From NCBI GenBank assembly GCA_965220055.1, contig CBDCPE010000004.1:1736001-1800000 (forward strand): a stretch of DNA of 64,000 nucleotides, read 5' to 3'. Position 1 is the first letter of the stretch, and every line of letters starts with the position of its first letter. Source of the DNA: Bin87 sp965220055 (GTDB lineage Bacteria; Chloroflexota; Dehalococcoidia; Lucifugimonadales; UBA3495). The translations under genes and the position numbers were made by a program. This document shows, piece by piece, positions 10,198 through 20,257 of the stretch. The notes under the pieces are model-generated. The model saw only the letters and a list, made by a program, of their open reading frames with translations. It did no database searches and was not told the origin of the DNA.

Positions 10198-10770
10198 GGA
10201 AAGGCGCCGGTCGAGTGTGCGATAGACGGTTGGTCTTGAGACGGAGAAGAGTTCGGCGAGGTCGCTGATGGAATACTCGCCCGTGGCGTGCATGCGGCAG
10301 AGTTCCCGCTGCTGTCGGTCGGGGAGTTTGGGCTGCTTGCCGCGCAATTTGCCCCTGGCGCGGGCGATGGCCATGCCCTCTCGGGTGCGCATGCGGATGA
10401 GGTCGGCTTCGAACTCGGCGAAGGTGGAGAGGATATTGAAGAACATCTTTCCCATCGGGTCGCCCGGGTCGTGGAGCGTCCGGCCGAGGGCCAGTTTCAC
10501 GCCTCGTTCCTGAAGCTGGTCGGCGATGGCGCGGGCATCCGGTACGGACCTGGCCAGGCGGTCGAGTTTGGGCACAACCAGCGTGTCGCCCTGGCGCACG
10601 GCGGCGAGGGCCTGGTCCAAGCCGGGGCGGGCGCGGGTGGCGCCGGTGAGGCCGTGATCGGTGTAGATGCGATCCTCGGCGACGCCAAGCTCCTAAAGGG
10701 CCTGTCGCTGGGCGGACAGGTCCTGTCGGTCGGTGGAACAGCGGGCGTATCCGATGAGGGTTGCCGTCAT
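10192..10770 (-). pseudogene. Tn3-type serine resolvase, nonsense-interrupted
   Basis: The 193-codon frame begins MTATLIGYARCSTDRQ, with Ser12 as the catalytic nucleophile. It carries a TAG at codon 26 (10693-10695), between RQAL and ELGV, where relatives usually have Gln or a similar residue. The remainder is a complete resolvase: LDRLARS, the long dimer helix with FAEFEADLIRMRTREG, and a C-terminal helix-turn-helix (ISDLAELFSVSRPTVYRTL). It abuts a Tn3 terminal repeat, so it was the site-specific recombinase of that transposon. It could still give a truncated product from an internal start, but that would lack the active serine. Confidence 0.8.
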
Positions 10771-11080
10771 GGGCGGAAGTGTACGGATAGGGCCCGCTTC
10801 TGCAATTGTTTCCGTACTATTCATATGAGACGCTGCTGGCGCCGGTTTGGCGGGGTTCGGGACGACGGACTCGCCGTCCGCTGGACGATCCCCTTACGGA
10901 CAGCGCCGGACCTGCTGGGACAAACGGATAACGGCGCGGGGGGCACAACCGGCTGGGCTTCGCGCTCCAGCTTTGCGCCTTTCGATATCGGCCTGCTAAG
11001 CCACAGTCCGAGCTGAACCCCGTTTTGCCGGCTGCACAAGGGCGGGCAACAGTCGAAAAGCCCGCACCGTTGAGGTCGTC
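10771..11080. other. Intergenic stretch without a convincing gene
   Basis: No coding region is supported in these 310 bases. The part nearest the resolvase start (10778-10822) has a loose inverted pair, TGTACGGATAG and TTTCCGTACTA, which could be the remains of a res recombination site; this is a weak inference. The rest is GC-rich with no recognisable signal. Confidence 0.35.
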
Positions 11081-11542
11081 CTACAGACGCTCCAGTAACT
11101 TTGCAATCTGATCGGTGTGGTTCATGTCGGGTTCCCACTCGCAGATCACACCGTGTTCGTCGATGACAACTGCGGGCCTTTTCCCGTCTGACGGGTCTTT
11201 GACGTACCTCTCTCCATCGAGAGCGGACATGCCTAGCTCAATGCCTACTCGTCGATCAGGGTCATTCAGGACCGCGAACGGAAGCTGCTCTTTCTCGACC
11301 CACTGGCGTGCAGCATCCAAGCTCCCGTCATGGATTCCGAACAGCACGACGTTCCTCTCGGTGAACTCGGCAGCATGCTCTCGGTACCCAAGAGCCATGC
11401 GGGTTCAATTACCACCGCCCGGACTCGTGAAGAAGTACAGCAGGACCTTTTGTCCGCGAAGACTGCTAAGGGATATCGTCTGTCCATCGCTGGACTGAAG
11501 TGTGAAATCGGAAATCGTCTTCCCGATGTAAGTTTCCATCAT
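11081..11542 (-). CDS. bcp: Peroxiredoxin (BCP/Prx-Q type), candidate selenoprotein
   Basis: Reading through a TGA at 11405-11407 gives a 153-residue peroxiredoxin that starts MMETYIGKTISDFTLQSSDG behind an AAAGGA ribosome site. The TGA is codon 46. Aligned by the flanking YFF...TRMALGYREHAAEF (E. coli BCP has YFY...TPGCTVQACGLRD), it occupies exactly the peroxidatic cysteine. The rest of the fold continues undisturbed (VVLFGIHDGSLDAARQWVE, LNDPDRRVGIELGM, KRPAVVIDEHGVI). A hairpin of bacterial SECIS type begins four bases after the UGA. The likely product is therefore a selenocysteine peroxiredoxin reducing hydroperoxides in the cytosol. The alternative is a simple Cys-to-stop mutation. No selenium machinery is visible in the window. 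Confidence 0.75.
11373..11400 (-). promoter_or_regulatory. Candidate bacterial SECIS hairpin
   Basis: In the mRNA the UGA (11407-11405) is followed by ACCC and then a stem-loop. The lower stem is GCAU/AUGC, there is one bulged G, and the upper stem is eight base pairs (GCUCUUGG with CCGAGAGC, one G-U pair) closed by the loop GUA. Seventeen bases separate the UGA from the loop, and the loop begins with G. Both features fit the bacterial SECIS rule (G in the first two loop bases, 16-37 bases from UGA), and the spacing equals that of E. coli fdhF. Confidence 0.7.
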
Positions 11543-11629
11543 TGCCGTCCTTTCCGGTGAGACTTAATAGAACCGACGCACGCATGGCAGAACCGTTCCC
11601 CATGCAGTTGCTGGGCTGCACGGAGTCTA

Positions 11630-12837
11630 GTACCGTTTCAATCTGATCTTGCAGGGTAGATACGTTGGAGCTTACGGCGAGCATCTTGGGTGGTAAACCG
11701 CCAGTCTATGGCTGATTTTGCTGCGTTGCGCTCGCGTTCGAGCGCCGCAACCTCTCGCCGCAGCTCCGGCTCATCGCTGATACGGCGGTTCAGACACCCT
11801 CTGCTGAAGACGCTCAACTCGATCTCAGCCATGTTCAGCCAGCTGCCGTGCGTGGGAGTGTAATGAAACTCGAGGCGTTGGGCGATGCGCCGAGCTTCGC
11901 CGGGCTCAAATGCTTCGTAGAGTGAGCCGAGCTTGTGGGTGTTGAGGTTGTCCAGTACCAGCCTGACCACCTCGGCATCGGGGTAGGCCTCGTCCACCAG
12001 CCACCGCATCTGGTACGCGAAGTCCACCGCAGTGCGGCGCTCGGTCACCGCCACATGTCTCCATCCACCCTTCGGCTCGCAGATCATGAACAGGTTCCGT
12101 GTCCCGTTGCGCTGGTACTCGGTGTCATAGCGTGCCATCCGTCCGGGGGCAGCCGCCAGGGGCGGACGCACCTCCCCAGTCAATTGCCGGGAGGTCTCGT
12201 CGAAACACACTACCGGCCGCTCCGGATGGTACGCCTGTTGGTACAGGTCCAGCACGTCCTCCATCCGCGCCACGAACTCCCCGCTCACCTTGGGGATACA
12301 CCACTCCTTCTTCTGCCACGGCTTGAGTTCGTTTTTTTGAGCATCTGGCGCACCGTCTCCAGGGAGATGCTATCGGCAAACTCCAACTCCACCACCTGGT
12401 CGGCCAACAACTGGAGTGTCCAGTGCGTGTGCCCTTCGGGCGCGGCGCTGCACGCAATGGCGATCAGGTGCGCTTCCTGCCTCCCGTCCAGCTTGCGCTC
12501 CTGGCCCGGCCGCGGTCGGTCATTGATGGCGGCCTCAAGTCCTTCCTCCACGTACCGCTTCCGTGCTCTGGCGACCGTGGCCGCGTTGACCAACAGCACA
12601 TCGGCTATCTCACGGTCCCTAACCCCCTGGTCAGCCTTGAGCAGCGACAGCGCACGCTTCACGGTGCGCACTGACGCCTTGCCTCGCTGGGACACCTCAT
12701 TGAGACGGGAACGTTCGGCCTCGGTCAGTTCCACTTTATACTTGATGGCAGCCATGGCTGGGCACTCCCTCACAGAAAGATCATGCCCAAGTATGGCTGC
12801 TTTCTTATATTCTTACAAATCTACCTGGCAACGGTAC
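11630..12837 (-). mobile_element. IS630-family element, copy 1
   Basis: This 1208-bp element has ends beginning GTACCGTT and is flanked by TA duplications at 11628-11629 and 12838-12839. The target was the TA of a CTAG. Copy 2 at 18236-19443 has the same length and opposite orientation, and only one substitution was noticed in the coding part, so both moved recently. Confidence 0.9.
11638..12755 (-). CDS. IS630-family transposase (two overlapping frames)
   Basis: The first frame (12285-12755) starts MAAIKYKVELTEAE after a GGGAG site and contains the DNA-binding helix-turn-helix. The second frame (11638-12288) holds the DDE catalytic domain, with VVCFDETSRQL, RLVLDNLNTHK and LNMAEIELSVF. The frames overlap near a run of seven A residues (codons ending in LKKT), a typical slippage site, so one fused transposase is expected by programmed frameshifting rather than decay. 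The product inserts at TA. It is probably functional, as the copies are nearly identical. Confidence 0.9.
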
Positions 12838-12984
12838 TAGGCGTTTCCCACCGCCAATGCACGCCTAGCTACGCACGTCCGCTCGGACGGCGAAGTGAGT
12901 AGCGCATCCTCTTGCGCCAAGACGCCTGTAGGTCCCAGGCGTCCAACCGGGCCGCGCCCCTAGCTGAGCATCGTCGTGTAGCGA

Positions 12985-13806
12985 GTGAAATCAACCGGCG
13001 CGAGTTCAGATTGCGAGCGCAGACGCGTCAGGAATCGCAGGATCTCCCGCCGTAGGGCGGCGTCTATGAGCAGACAGCTTCGACTACAGAAAGTGGCCAA
13101 CCTGGATGCCAACCCTGACCACCGAGTTCAATGGCATTTTGACTGGCGAACAGCTTGGGCATATCCACGGTGAGAACGAGCGCTATCGATGCCATTTATG
13201 GTTCGCCCAAGGGTCATTATGTGAATCCGCCCACGCGGGGATTCTCCGGGATGCCCAAGGAACGCCGATCCCGCAGCCTTGCCGTTTCGCCGCCAACGCC
13301 GCCTGGCTGGCGATCCAGGTGATGGCACATAACCTGGCCCGCTGGACCGCGCGCATCGGTCTGGGTGAGCAACTGGTAACCACCAAGACCCTCCGACGAC
13401 GCTTCTTCTCCCTCGCCGGACGGCTCACCCGCTCGGCGCTCCGCCTCACTTTGCATCTTCCCCAGCGTTGGCCCTGGGAAAATCAGTTCAGTCGCGCCCT
13501 CACTCGATTGCGAGCGCTGTCATCTCCTGCCTGACGGCGCCGTCGGCGCCTGACCCATCCACCAGACTACCCAAACGCCTCGCACACCCGAGCCAGGTCG
13601 GTCCCCAAGCGTTTCAGTTTCTGGCTGCATACCGCCCTGATAATCTCGCCCAGCACCGCCACTGCGGGCCGTCAACGTCCTCTTTGCGTTGCTACCGCAC
13701 TCTTCCACAGCCAAATCTATTGGGATCAAGCCCTCACCGTCTCTCTCCCTTGCCTCACATCGCTGGTCTGACCGGCATGGCTACATCCCTGCGGTGGATT
13801 CGGGGT
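12985..13806 (+). mobile_element. IS1380-family remnant (3' part)
   Basis: The frame 13106-13534 carries the C-terminal part of an IS1380-type transposase (NAAWLAIQVMAHNLARWTARIGLGEQ). The upstream part is degraded. The right end appears at 13786-13806 as a GGTGGATTCGGGGTTAG motif that recurs at other IS1380 scraps in this window (31805, 62680, 63110). The element end overlaps the 3' end of the DUF2207 gene, so the insertion supplied that gene's stop codon. Confidence 0.65.
13106..13534 (+). pseudogene. IS1380 transposase C-terminal fragment
   Basis: About 140 residues are readable, from the end of the catalytic region to the basic C-terminus (TKTLRRRFFSLAGRLTRSALRLTLHLPQRWPW). The N-terminal two-thirds of the transposase is absent, so it cannot be active. 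Short pieces of the same sequence are scattered elsewhere, for example at 26006-26036. Confidence 0.7.
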
Positions 13807-15655
13807 TAGTAAACGCTGGGGCATTCGTCGGAGCAACGGGGGCCGCGCCAGCAGCTCTGGCCAGTTCGATCGCTGATACTATTCTTTCCACCTCCGCACG
13901 CTCCTCGTATTCGCCGGAATAAAGCCACTCGCTCTCACCGGTTGCGTCAATGCCGGCGCGGTATTTGGTAGTTTTGGCCGTGCCCCATTCGACGATTTTG
14001 TGTCCTAACAAACCCGCCAACGTCGCCCCCAGGATAACGGCTCCGACAAAGAGCCAACCTACCACTGTCGAAGGGTCGATCAAAGACGAGATTGTCTCCG
14101 CGAGATCATCCCACTTCTCCAAGAGATACTCCCCCGGGCCCGTATTGAAAGGGAATGAAGGATTACCCCCTGCGTAAGGGTCGCCAAACCTGCTCTCTGC
14201 TATGATACCGAACTGATCTAGAACGGCAAAAAGAACCCCCCATAAGAAAATAATCGAAAGCCCCGTAGCGCCCGCCACGGGCGGCCATTTTATAAGGTTG
14301 CCGACGACTTTCAAGAACTTATTCGAACCCGTTTCTGCCTCCACTTCAACCGCGACCACAGCCGCAGACTTGACTCTGTTCATTGTCACGGTTTTGCCGG
14401 GGAACCGCAAAAGATTCGCGGACACAAAACCCCGGCCGGCATCGTAGAACACTTGCTCCGGCTCCGGGCTGGTAAGCGCTGGGGCATTTGCCGGAGCAAC
14501 TGGGGCCGTCCCCAGCTCCCCAGGCTCACCGGAAGGACGTGCTGCGGGCCGCGGCGCTGAGCTTGCTGACTCGCGTTGGGTTTCCTCGGCAGCAACTTTG
14601 TCCACCCCTTCGTTCCGTCCGGTCAGGTTCCACGTTTTGGCAGACAATAAGAAGTGATATGCCTGGTCCAAGTCCAGCCCCTGCTCCTCGGGGTTCTCGG
14701 TCGCGCCAAACCAGCTTGGGGCCGAAACGGCATCGTTCAACCACGGCCCGGCAGCATCCAGTGCGATTGCATACGCCAGCATCTGATCCGAACCATCCAC
14801 AGCGCCCCCCGGGCCCAGACCCGCCAGGTATTCCTTCAGCCCCAACCACTGGCCAATCTCATTCAAACCCGACTCAGTAGGTTTGAGTTTGCCTACATTA
14901 GTGGGATCAAAAATCAGAAAGTATATGAACCCCAGGACGCCGCCGGCGATTGCGTTGATCCACCACTGGGAAATCCATAGCTCCAGCCACAACCCCACGC
15001 CAACTCCGAACAGGATCACCGCCAGTATTACCGCCCACGTACCCTGTCCTTGGTGTTCCCGCATTACTCGTATCGGGTTATCGCTGAAAAGCCCCTGGTA
15101 TTGCAGATATTCCCCCAGCCCGTCACCCACGGCTTCTTTCTGCTCCCCCAGCCGTTCACCCATTCGCTCTACCGTGATCGGCCCCGTGGGTAGCTGGTCG
15201 CACACCAGACGCTCCCAATCGAAGTTCGTCGGCTCCCGGGCAGTCAGCGTATAGGAATATTCACCTCTCCGCGTAGCCCTCCTGACCGGAGTGATTTCCA
15301 GCATGCCTCTTTGGCACATCTCGACTACCGACGTCAGTAAAGTGCGGTCGTTGACCTGCCGGCTCTCCAGCACGGAAACCGCCGCTGCAGACAGCCCACT
15401 GGGTGGTTGGGTTACCGGCTCGATCAACTTGGGATGCTTGGCTTCTCTCCACTTGAAATCCAGGATCCAGAGTGGGATGACCAGCAACAGCGCCAGGCCG
15501 GTACCGGGTACGCGGAAAGCCCAGGCAGTTAACTGCTTCCAGCCCATCTCCCCAAAATCAGGGATGATGTATTCTGCGATAACCCCCGCGGGATCGAATA
15601 CGAACACCAGCGCGACAGCAGCGAGAACCAGCATGATGACCAACAAGCGCCACAT
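13781..15655 (-). CDS. DUF2207-like membrane protein, 3' end altered by an IS
   Basis: The 624-residue protein starts MWRLLVIMLVLAAVALVFVF behind a GGGGAG ribosome site; the open frame extends further upstream but has no support there. It has an N-terminal membrane segment and a second one near 50-70. A soluble winged-helix-like part follows (SVLESRQVNDRTLLTSVVEMCQRG), typical of the cytoplasmic half of DUF2207 proteins, then paired helices near 190-240. A disordered Ala/Pro linker leads to two more membrane segments near 430-560. The linker motif APVAPANAPALTSPEP recurs at the C-terminus, where the last residues are encoded by the IS1380 end, so the native C-terminus is lost. The function of the family is not established. 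Confidence 0.7.
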   Translation of the reverse strand: MWRLLVIMLVLAAVALVFVFDPAGVIAEYIIPDFGEMGWKQLTAWAFRVPGTGLALLLVIPLWILDFKWREAKHPKLIEPVTQPPSGLSAAAVSVLESRQVNDRTLLTSVVEMCQRGMLEITPVRRATRRGEYSYTLTAREPTNFDWERLVCDQLPTGPITVERMGERLGEQKEAVGDGLGEYLQYQGLFSDNPIRVMREHQGQGTWAVILAVILFGVGVGLWLELWISQWWINAIAGGVLGFIYFLIFDPTNVGKLKPTESGLNEIGQWLGLKEYLAGLGPGGAVDGSDQMLAYAIALDAAGPWLNDAVSAPSWFGATENPEEQGLDLDQAYHFLLSAKTWNLTGRNEGVDKVAAEETQRESASSAPRPAARPSGEPGELGTAPVAPANAPALTSPEPEQVFYDAGRGFVSANLLRFPGKTVTMNRVKSAAVVAVEVEAETGSNKFLKVVGNLIKWPPVAGATGLSIIFLWGVLFAVLDQFGIIAESRFGDPYAGGNPSFPFNTGPGEYLLEKWDDLAETISSLIDPSTVVGWLFVGAVILGATLAGLLGHKIVEWGTAKTTKYRAGIDATGESEWLYSGEYEERAEVERIVSAIELARAAGAAPVAPTNAPAFTNPESTAGM

Positions 15656-15852
15656 AATCTTCTCCCCATCGCAATATGCGCTGCCGCGCCGATAGCCGTC
15701 CGCGATTTCAAACGTTCCCTCTCTAGTATTGAGCGTTTGGCTAATTCCCTTGCTTGACCCTGGGTTACGTATCTGGGACTCTCGAAACCGTGTCGACGGC
15801 GTTAGTCTTCGCAATGAGAAGCTCAGTGGCAGCAGCGGCAATTCGTGATGTT

Positions 15853-16800
15853 TTACCCATGATGTGTTTCTGCCCCCGCCCGCTCCAGGTTCAGGGCCAG
15901 CAGCCGCTCCAGTATCTCCGCGTCCGCCAGATTCGCCGGCCACCCGTAGGCGTCGGCCACCGCCGCGTCCAGCCGGCCGTGGATGTTCTCCAGCCACGTC
16001 GGCCGCTGGTTGTACAGATTCGTCAGCGTCCGCTTCCGCAGCTCCGCCGCGCTGATCCCCGCTGGATTCAGCCAGCCCTCCCGCAGCGAGTTCAACTCCG
16101 CCGCCGCCGCGCCGATGGCCTCCCGCTGCTCCTCCGTCGGACGCGGAAACGGGAACGTCTCAAAACATGTTGAAACAATATAACGAGGTCTGTCTTCCAG
16201 TTGCGTCCCCATTGCTAGCGCCCAAACGACATGTTGCCTACTGTGCAACACTCCGAGCATGTAATCTTCTGCGCTTGCCACCGCTACCACTGAGTTAGAT
16301 GGCAAACTGTCAGGAGTGAGCCACGCAAAGCAACGGTGTTTCGCCGTAACGGAAGTGCCTATGTACCGCGGCAGCGGAGATAGCACGTTCCGCATTTCGG
16401 TGGCAAGATAGCCATGCAGCCACCAGTTCGTCGCCCGCCATTGCATCTTGTTTTTGATTCTTTGAGGCTTTACGTTAGTGTTGATGTATTCGAAAGGTAC
16501 TTCGTACAATGCGGCGGCGTCTTCCGTACGATCAATGCCGAAGTCGATGATCCACATATCGCGCGGACGCTGCGTAATATCAACGCCGTTTATCCATTTC
16601 CGAATCACTTCTGTGTTAGGTCGCCCATGTGGGTTGGGTTTATCGAGCATCTCCATGGCGACGGTCGCTGAAATGTCAAAATCCCCGACCTTTCCTATGC
16701 CCTGGAACGCTAGATTCCGGTTCTCGAACAATGGCTTGGCCGTAGTTAGGTCGAACCCGATAGTCAAATCGGCATTGATGGCAGGAACGTTGCTACCGTC
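15853..16800 (-). pseudogene. MmeI-like type IIG restriction-modification enzyme, 3' half
   Basis: This is the C-terminal 315 residues of the enzyme whose N-terminal half lies at 20258-22060. It begins at the CTAG target site (GAC codon after CTA) and contains the target-recognition region (WIIDFG, PRYIVSTCFETFPFPRP) and the conserved C-terminal helix (ELRKRTLTNLYNQRPTWLENIHGRLD). Three IS elements separate it from the methylase core. It has no start of its own, though the frame stays open into the IS701 end. Confidence 0.85.
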
Positions 16801-16803
16801 TAG

Positions 16804-18232
16804 TACTACAGTTGCAGAAATGTGGTGAGGAGTTTCAGGCGGCGTCGGTAATGGCAGCGCCGGGCCGTTGCCTGGTGCCGCCGTCTCCACCGGGACCACC
16901 GCAGCACTGATTCGTCCGTAGGTTGATGTCTCCATATCAGCCGGTAGAGCAACCGCCGGACCTCGGGCACCGTCAGGGGTATCAGCTTTTCGTCCAAGCT
17001 GGGACAGCCCCCTTTCCCCCCGGACCTCCTGGTTCCAACGCCTGGCGCCGGACCACCGCCAGGCAGGCGTGGGCCAGCATCGCCAGGGTGATGTGCCGGT
17101 ACCAGCCATCCCATTTCCGGACTTCATACTGGTCCAGACCCACCTCTCCCTTGGCCTCCTCAAAGCATTCTTCGATGGTCCAACGAGTTCCGGCCACCCG
17201 CACCAGTTCCTCCAGAGTCGTATCAACCGGGCTGAAGCAGACGTAATAGGCCAACTCCCCGGGCTTGGCGATGCTGCGCCGGACCAGCAGCCAGTACCCC
17301 TTGCCCGGCTCCTTCAGGGGCCGGATCTCCACCCGCGCCCAATCGTATACCCGGGGTCCCTTGGCGCCGTCGCCCGCGCTGCGCCGCACCCAGCCGGGTT
17401 CCTCCACCCCAGGCGCCAGCCGGTCCGCCCGCACCTGTCGCCATCCCTTGTCCGTCGCTGCCCACAGCTTCTCGTTGCTCCTGACGGCCAGCACCTGGGG
17501 AACGTCTCGCCGCTCCAGCCACCGCCGCAGGTTGCGGTCGTTGCCGTAGACTTCGTCCCCAGTGACCCAGCCGAAGGGCACTCCCGATTCCAGCGCCCGC
17601 TCCAGCATCCGCCGGGCCAGTTGCGCCTTGGTGCGGAATGCCACTTTCTCAGGCACCCCAGCCTCTCGCCTCCGTTCCAGGTCATCAGCCCACACCCGAG
17701 GCAGGTAGAGTTCCCGGTCCATCAGGGTCCTCCCTTGGGCAGAGGCGTAGGTCAAAAATACCCCGATCTGGCAGTTCTCGATCCGCCCCGCCGTGCCGCT
17801 ATACTGCCGCTGCACCCCAACGGACTTGTTCCCCTTCTTCAGAAATCCCGTCTCGTCCACCACCAGAACTCCATGGACGTCGCCCAGATGCTCCACCACG
17901 TAGTCCCTGAGATCGTCGCGAACCAGGTCGGCGTCCCAGACGTAGGTGGACAGCAGGTGCTGCACCCCATGGGGGGTGGCGTCCCCCGCCTGCTCCGCCA
18001 GTTGCCAGCCGTTCTTGCGTTCCACGGGACTGAGCAGCCCTCGCAGGTAGTCCAACACCCGCCTACGCGGCTCGGGACGCCGGAATCGTCCCGCAATGCA
18101 CTCGTGTACCCCTTCGATTCCCTTGGCCCAACGGGCCACCTCTGCCACATCTTCTATCACACCTACCACCGCCTCACCTCTCCAGCCCTTGACTGCCTTG
18201 ATTCTACCCGCCTTTGTTCTGCAACTGTAGTA
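16804..18232 (-). mobile_element. IS701-family element
   Basis: The 1429-bp element has perfect 16-base terminal inverted repeats beginning TACTACAGTTGCAGAA. It is flanked by CTAG, the usual four-base target duplication of this family, at 16800-16803. The right-hand CTAG (from 18233) was later split by the IS630 and IS5 insertions. Confidence 0.85.
16806..18169 (-). pseudogene. IS701-family transposase with a 3' frameshift
   Basis: The first 395 residues (16982-18169) cover the DDE domain (VLVVDETGFLKKG, WVTGDEVYGND, and EECFEEAKGEVGLDQYEVR carrying the last Glu). A one-base shift in the G-rich stretch near 17000-17020 ends the frame early. The expected tail, EKLIPLTVPEVRRLLYRLIW onward, continues in another frame to 16806. 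This may be a genuine inactivating mutation, a programmed shift or a sequencing error in a homopolymer. Confidence 0.75.
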
Positions 18233-18235
18233 CTA

Positions 18236-19443
18236 GTACCGTTGCCAGGTAGATTTGTAAGAATATAAGAAAGCAGCCATACTTGGGCATGATCTTTCTG
18301 TGAGGGAGTGCCCAGCCATGGCTGCCATCAAGTATAAAGTGGAACTGACCGAGGCCGAACGTTCCCGTCTCAATGAGGTGTCCCAGCGAGGCAAGGCGTC
18401 AGTGCGCACCGTGAAGCGTGCGCTGTCGCTGCTCAAGGCTGACCAGGGGGTTAGGGACCGTGAGATAGCCGATGTGCTGTTGGTCAACGCGGCCACGGTC
18501 GCCAGAGCACGGAAGCGGTACGTGGAGGAAGGACTTGAGGCCGCCATCAATGACCGACCGCGGCCGGGCCAGGAGCGCAAGCTGGACGGGAGGCAGGAAG
18601 CGCACCTGATCGCCATTGCGTGCAGCGCCGCGCCCGAAGGGCACACGCACTGGACACTCCAGTTGTTGGCCGACCAGGTGGTGGAGTTGGAGTTTGCCGA
18701 TAGCATCTCCCTGGAGACGGTGCGCCAGATGCTCAAAAAAACGAACTCAAGCCGTGGCAGAAGAAGGAGTGGTGTATCCCCAAGGTGAGCGGGGAGTTCG
18801 TGGCGCGGATGGAGGACGTGCTGGACCTGTACCAACAGGCGTACCATCCGGAGCGGCCGGTAGTGTGTTTCGACGAGACCTCCCGGCAATTGACTGGGGA
18901 GGTGCGTCCGCCCCTGGCGGCTGCCCCCGGACGGATGGCACGCTATGACACCGAGTACCAGCGCAACGGGACACGGAACCTGTTCATGATCTGCGAGCCG
19001 AAGGGTGGATGGAGACATGTGGCGGTGACCGAGCGCCGCACTGCGGTGGACTTCGCGTACCAGATGCGGTGGCTGGTGGACGAGGCCTACCCCGATGCCG
19101 AGGTGGTCAGGCTGGTACTGGACAACCTCAACACCCACAAGCTCGGCTCACTCTACGAAGCATTTGAGCCCGGCGAAGCTCGGCGCATCGCCCAACGCCT
19201 CGAGTTTCATTACACTCCCACGCACGGCAGCTGGCTGAACATGGCTGAGATCGAGTTGAGCGTCTTCAGCAGAGGGTGTCTGAACCGCCGTATCAGCGAT
19301 GAGCCGGAGCTGCGGCGAGAGGTTGCGGCGCTCGAACGCGAGCGCAACGCAGCAAAATCAGCCATAGACTGGCGGTTTACCACCCAAGATGCTCGCCGTA
19401 AGCTCCAACATATCTACCCTGCAAGATCAGATTGAAACGGTAC
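18236..19443 (+). mobile_element. IS630-family element, copy 2
   Basis: It is identical in length (1208 bp) and almost identical in sequence to copy 1, in the opposite orientation. TA duplications lie at 18234-18235 and 19444-19445. It sits inside the right-hand CTAG duplication of the IS701 element. Confidence 0.92.
18318..19435 (+). CDS. IS630-family transposase, copy 2 (two overlapping frames)
   Basis: Frame A (18318-18788) encodes the helix-turn-helix part and frame B (18785-19435) the DDE part, joined by slippage on the A7 run near 18735. The one noticed difference from copy 1 is His for Arg near the C-terminus (RKLQHIYPARSD). The near identity argues that at least one copy is an active source. 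Confidence 0.9.
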
Positions 19444-19445
19444 TA

Positions 19446-20257
19446 GGCAGTGTTGACATTTCATCGTAGCCAGATGAGGGCGGCAGCGAATTGCAGAAAG
19501 CCAAGGTATCGGCTGGCCAATTTGTCAAACCTGGAAAATACCCGGCGGTAGTGCTTGATCTTGCCGATGAAACACTCTACGACGTGGCGTTCTCGGTATA
19601 AGTGTCTATCGTAATCCCGTGGCGCTTTGCGGTTGGACCGTGGGGGGATCACTGCCACCATGCCCTCTTCTGCCAAATGGTCGACGAAGTCCTGCGCGTC
19701 ATATCCTTGGTCCGCGATTACGTACTCGCTCCGGTAGCCGGTGAGCAGGGTTTCCGCCTGGGTGATGTCATGCTGCTGTCCCGGCGTCAACGTGAACCGC
19801 AGGGGGTTGCCCAGAGCGTCCACGCTCACGTGAACCTTCGTGCTGAACCCGCCGCGACTGCGGCCCAGGGCTTGCGCTGATTGCCCCCCTTTTTGCGGGG
19901 GCTCCCCCAGCGCACTGGTGCGCTCGAACCACCGTACTGTCGATGACCAGATATTCCAGGTCCGGTTCCGTACTGAAATGCTGGTGCATTCGCTCCCAGA
20001 CGCCACGGTCGCACCACCGGGCGAACCGTTTGTAGATGGTGTTCCAGTTGCCATACTCGGCCGGCAGCAGTCGCCACTGCGCTCCGGAGCGATCCATCCA
20101 CAGCACGCCCTCGACAAACCGCTGGCATTCCGCCGCGTCGCCAACGTACACGTCAGGGCAATCCCGCAGGAATTGCAAAATCTTCGCCCATTGGTCTGAA
20201 GGTATGGTTATACTCGCCATGGGGCAATTGTACCGAAGTCCAAATGTCAACAGAACC
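19446..20257 (-). mobile_element. IS5-family element (IS427-like)
   Basis: The 812-bp element has imperfect 16-base ends (GGCAGTGTTGACATTT and GGTTCTGTTGACATTT) and TA on both sides (19444-19445 and 20258-20259), as in the IS427 subgroup. It is the third element stacked in the same CTAG. Confidence 0.85.
19461..20220 (-). CDS. IS5-family transposase (two overlapping frames)
   Basis: Frame A (19768-20220) starts MASITIPSDQWAKILQFL and runs through VLWMDRSGAQWRLLPAEYG to the first catalytic Asp (YLVIDSTVVRAHQ). Frame B (from about 19900 to 19461) supplies GRSRGGFSTKVHVSVDALG, VIADQGYDA and the terminal Glu region ERHVVECFIGKIKHYRRV. The switch falls on an A5-G6 run near 19885, a standard slippage site in this subgroup. 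The element looks intact. Confidence 0.85.

Noticed and set aside
12285..12288. Frameshift inactivating the IS630 transposases
   Set aside because: Both copies have the same two-frame layout at an A7 slippage run, which is the normal expression mode for such elements.
11630..19443. Composite transposon bounded by IS630
   Set aside because: Each IS630 copy has its own TA duplication, and copy 2 sits inside the target duplication of IS701, so they inserted separately.
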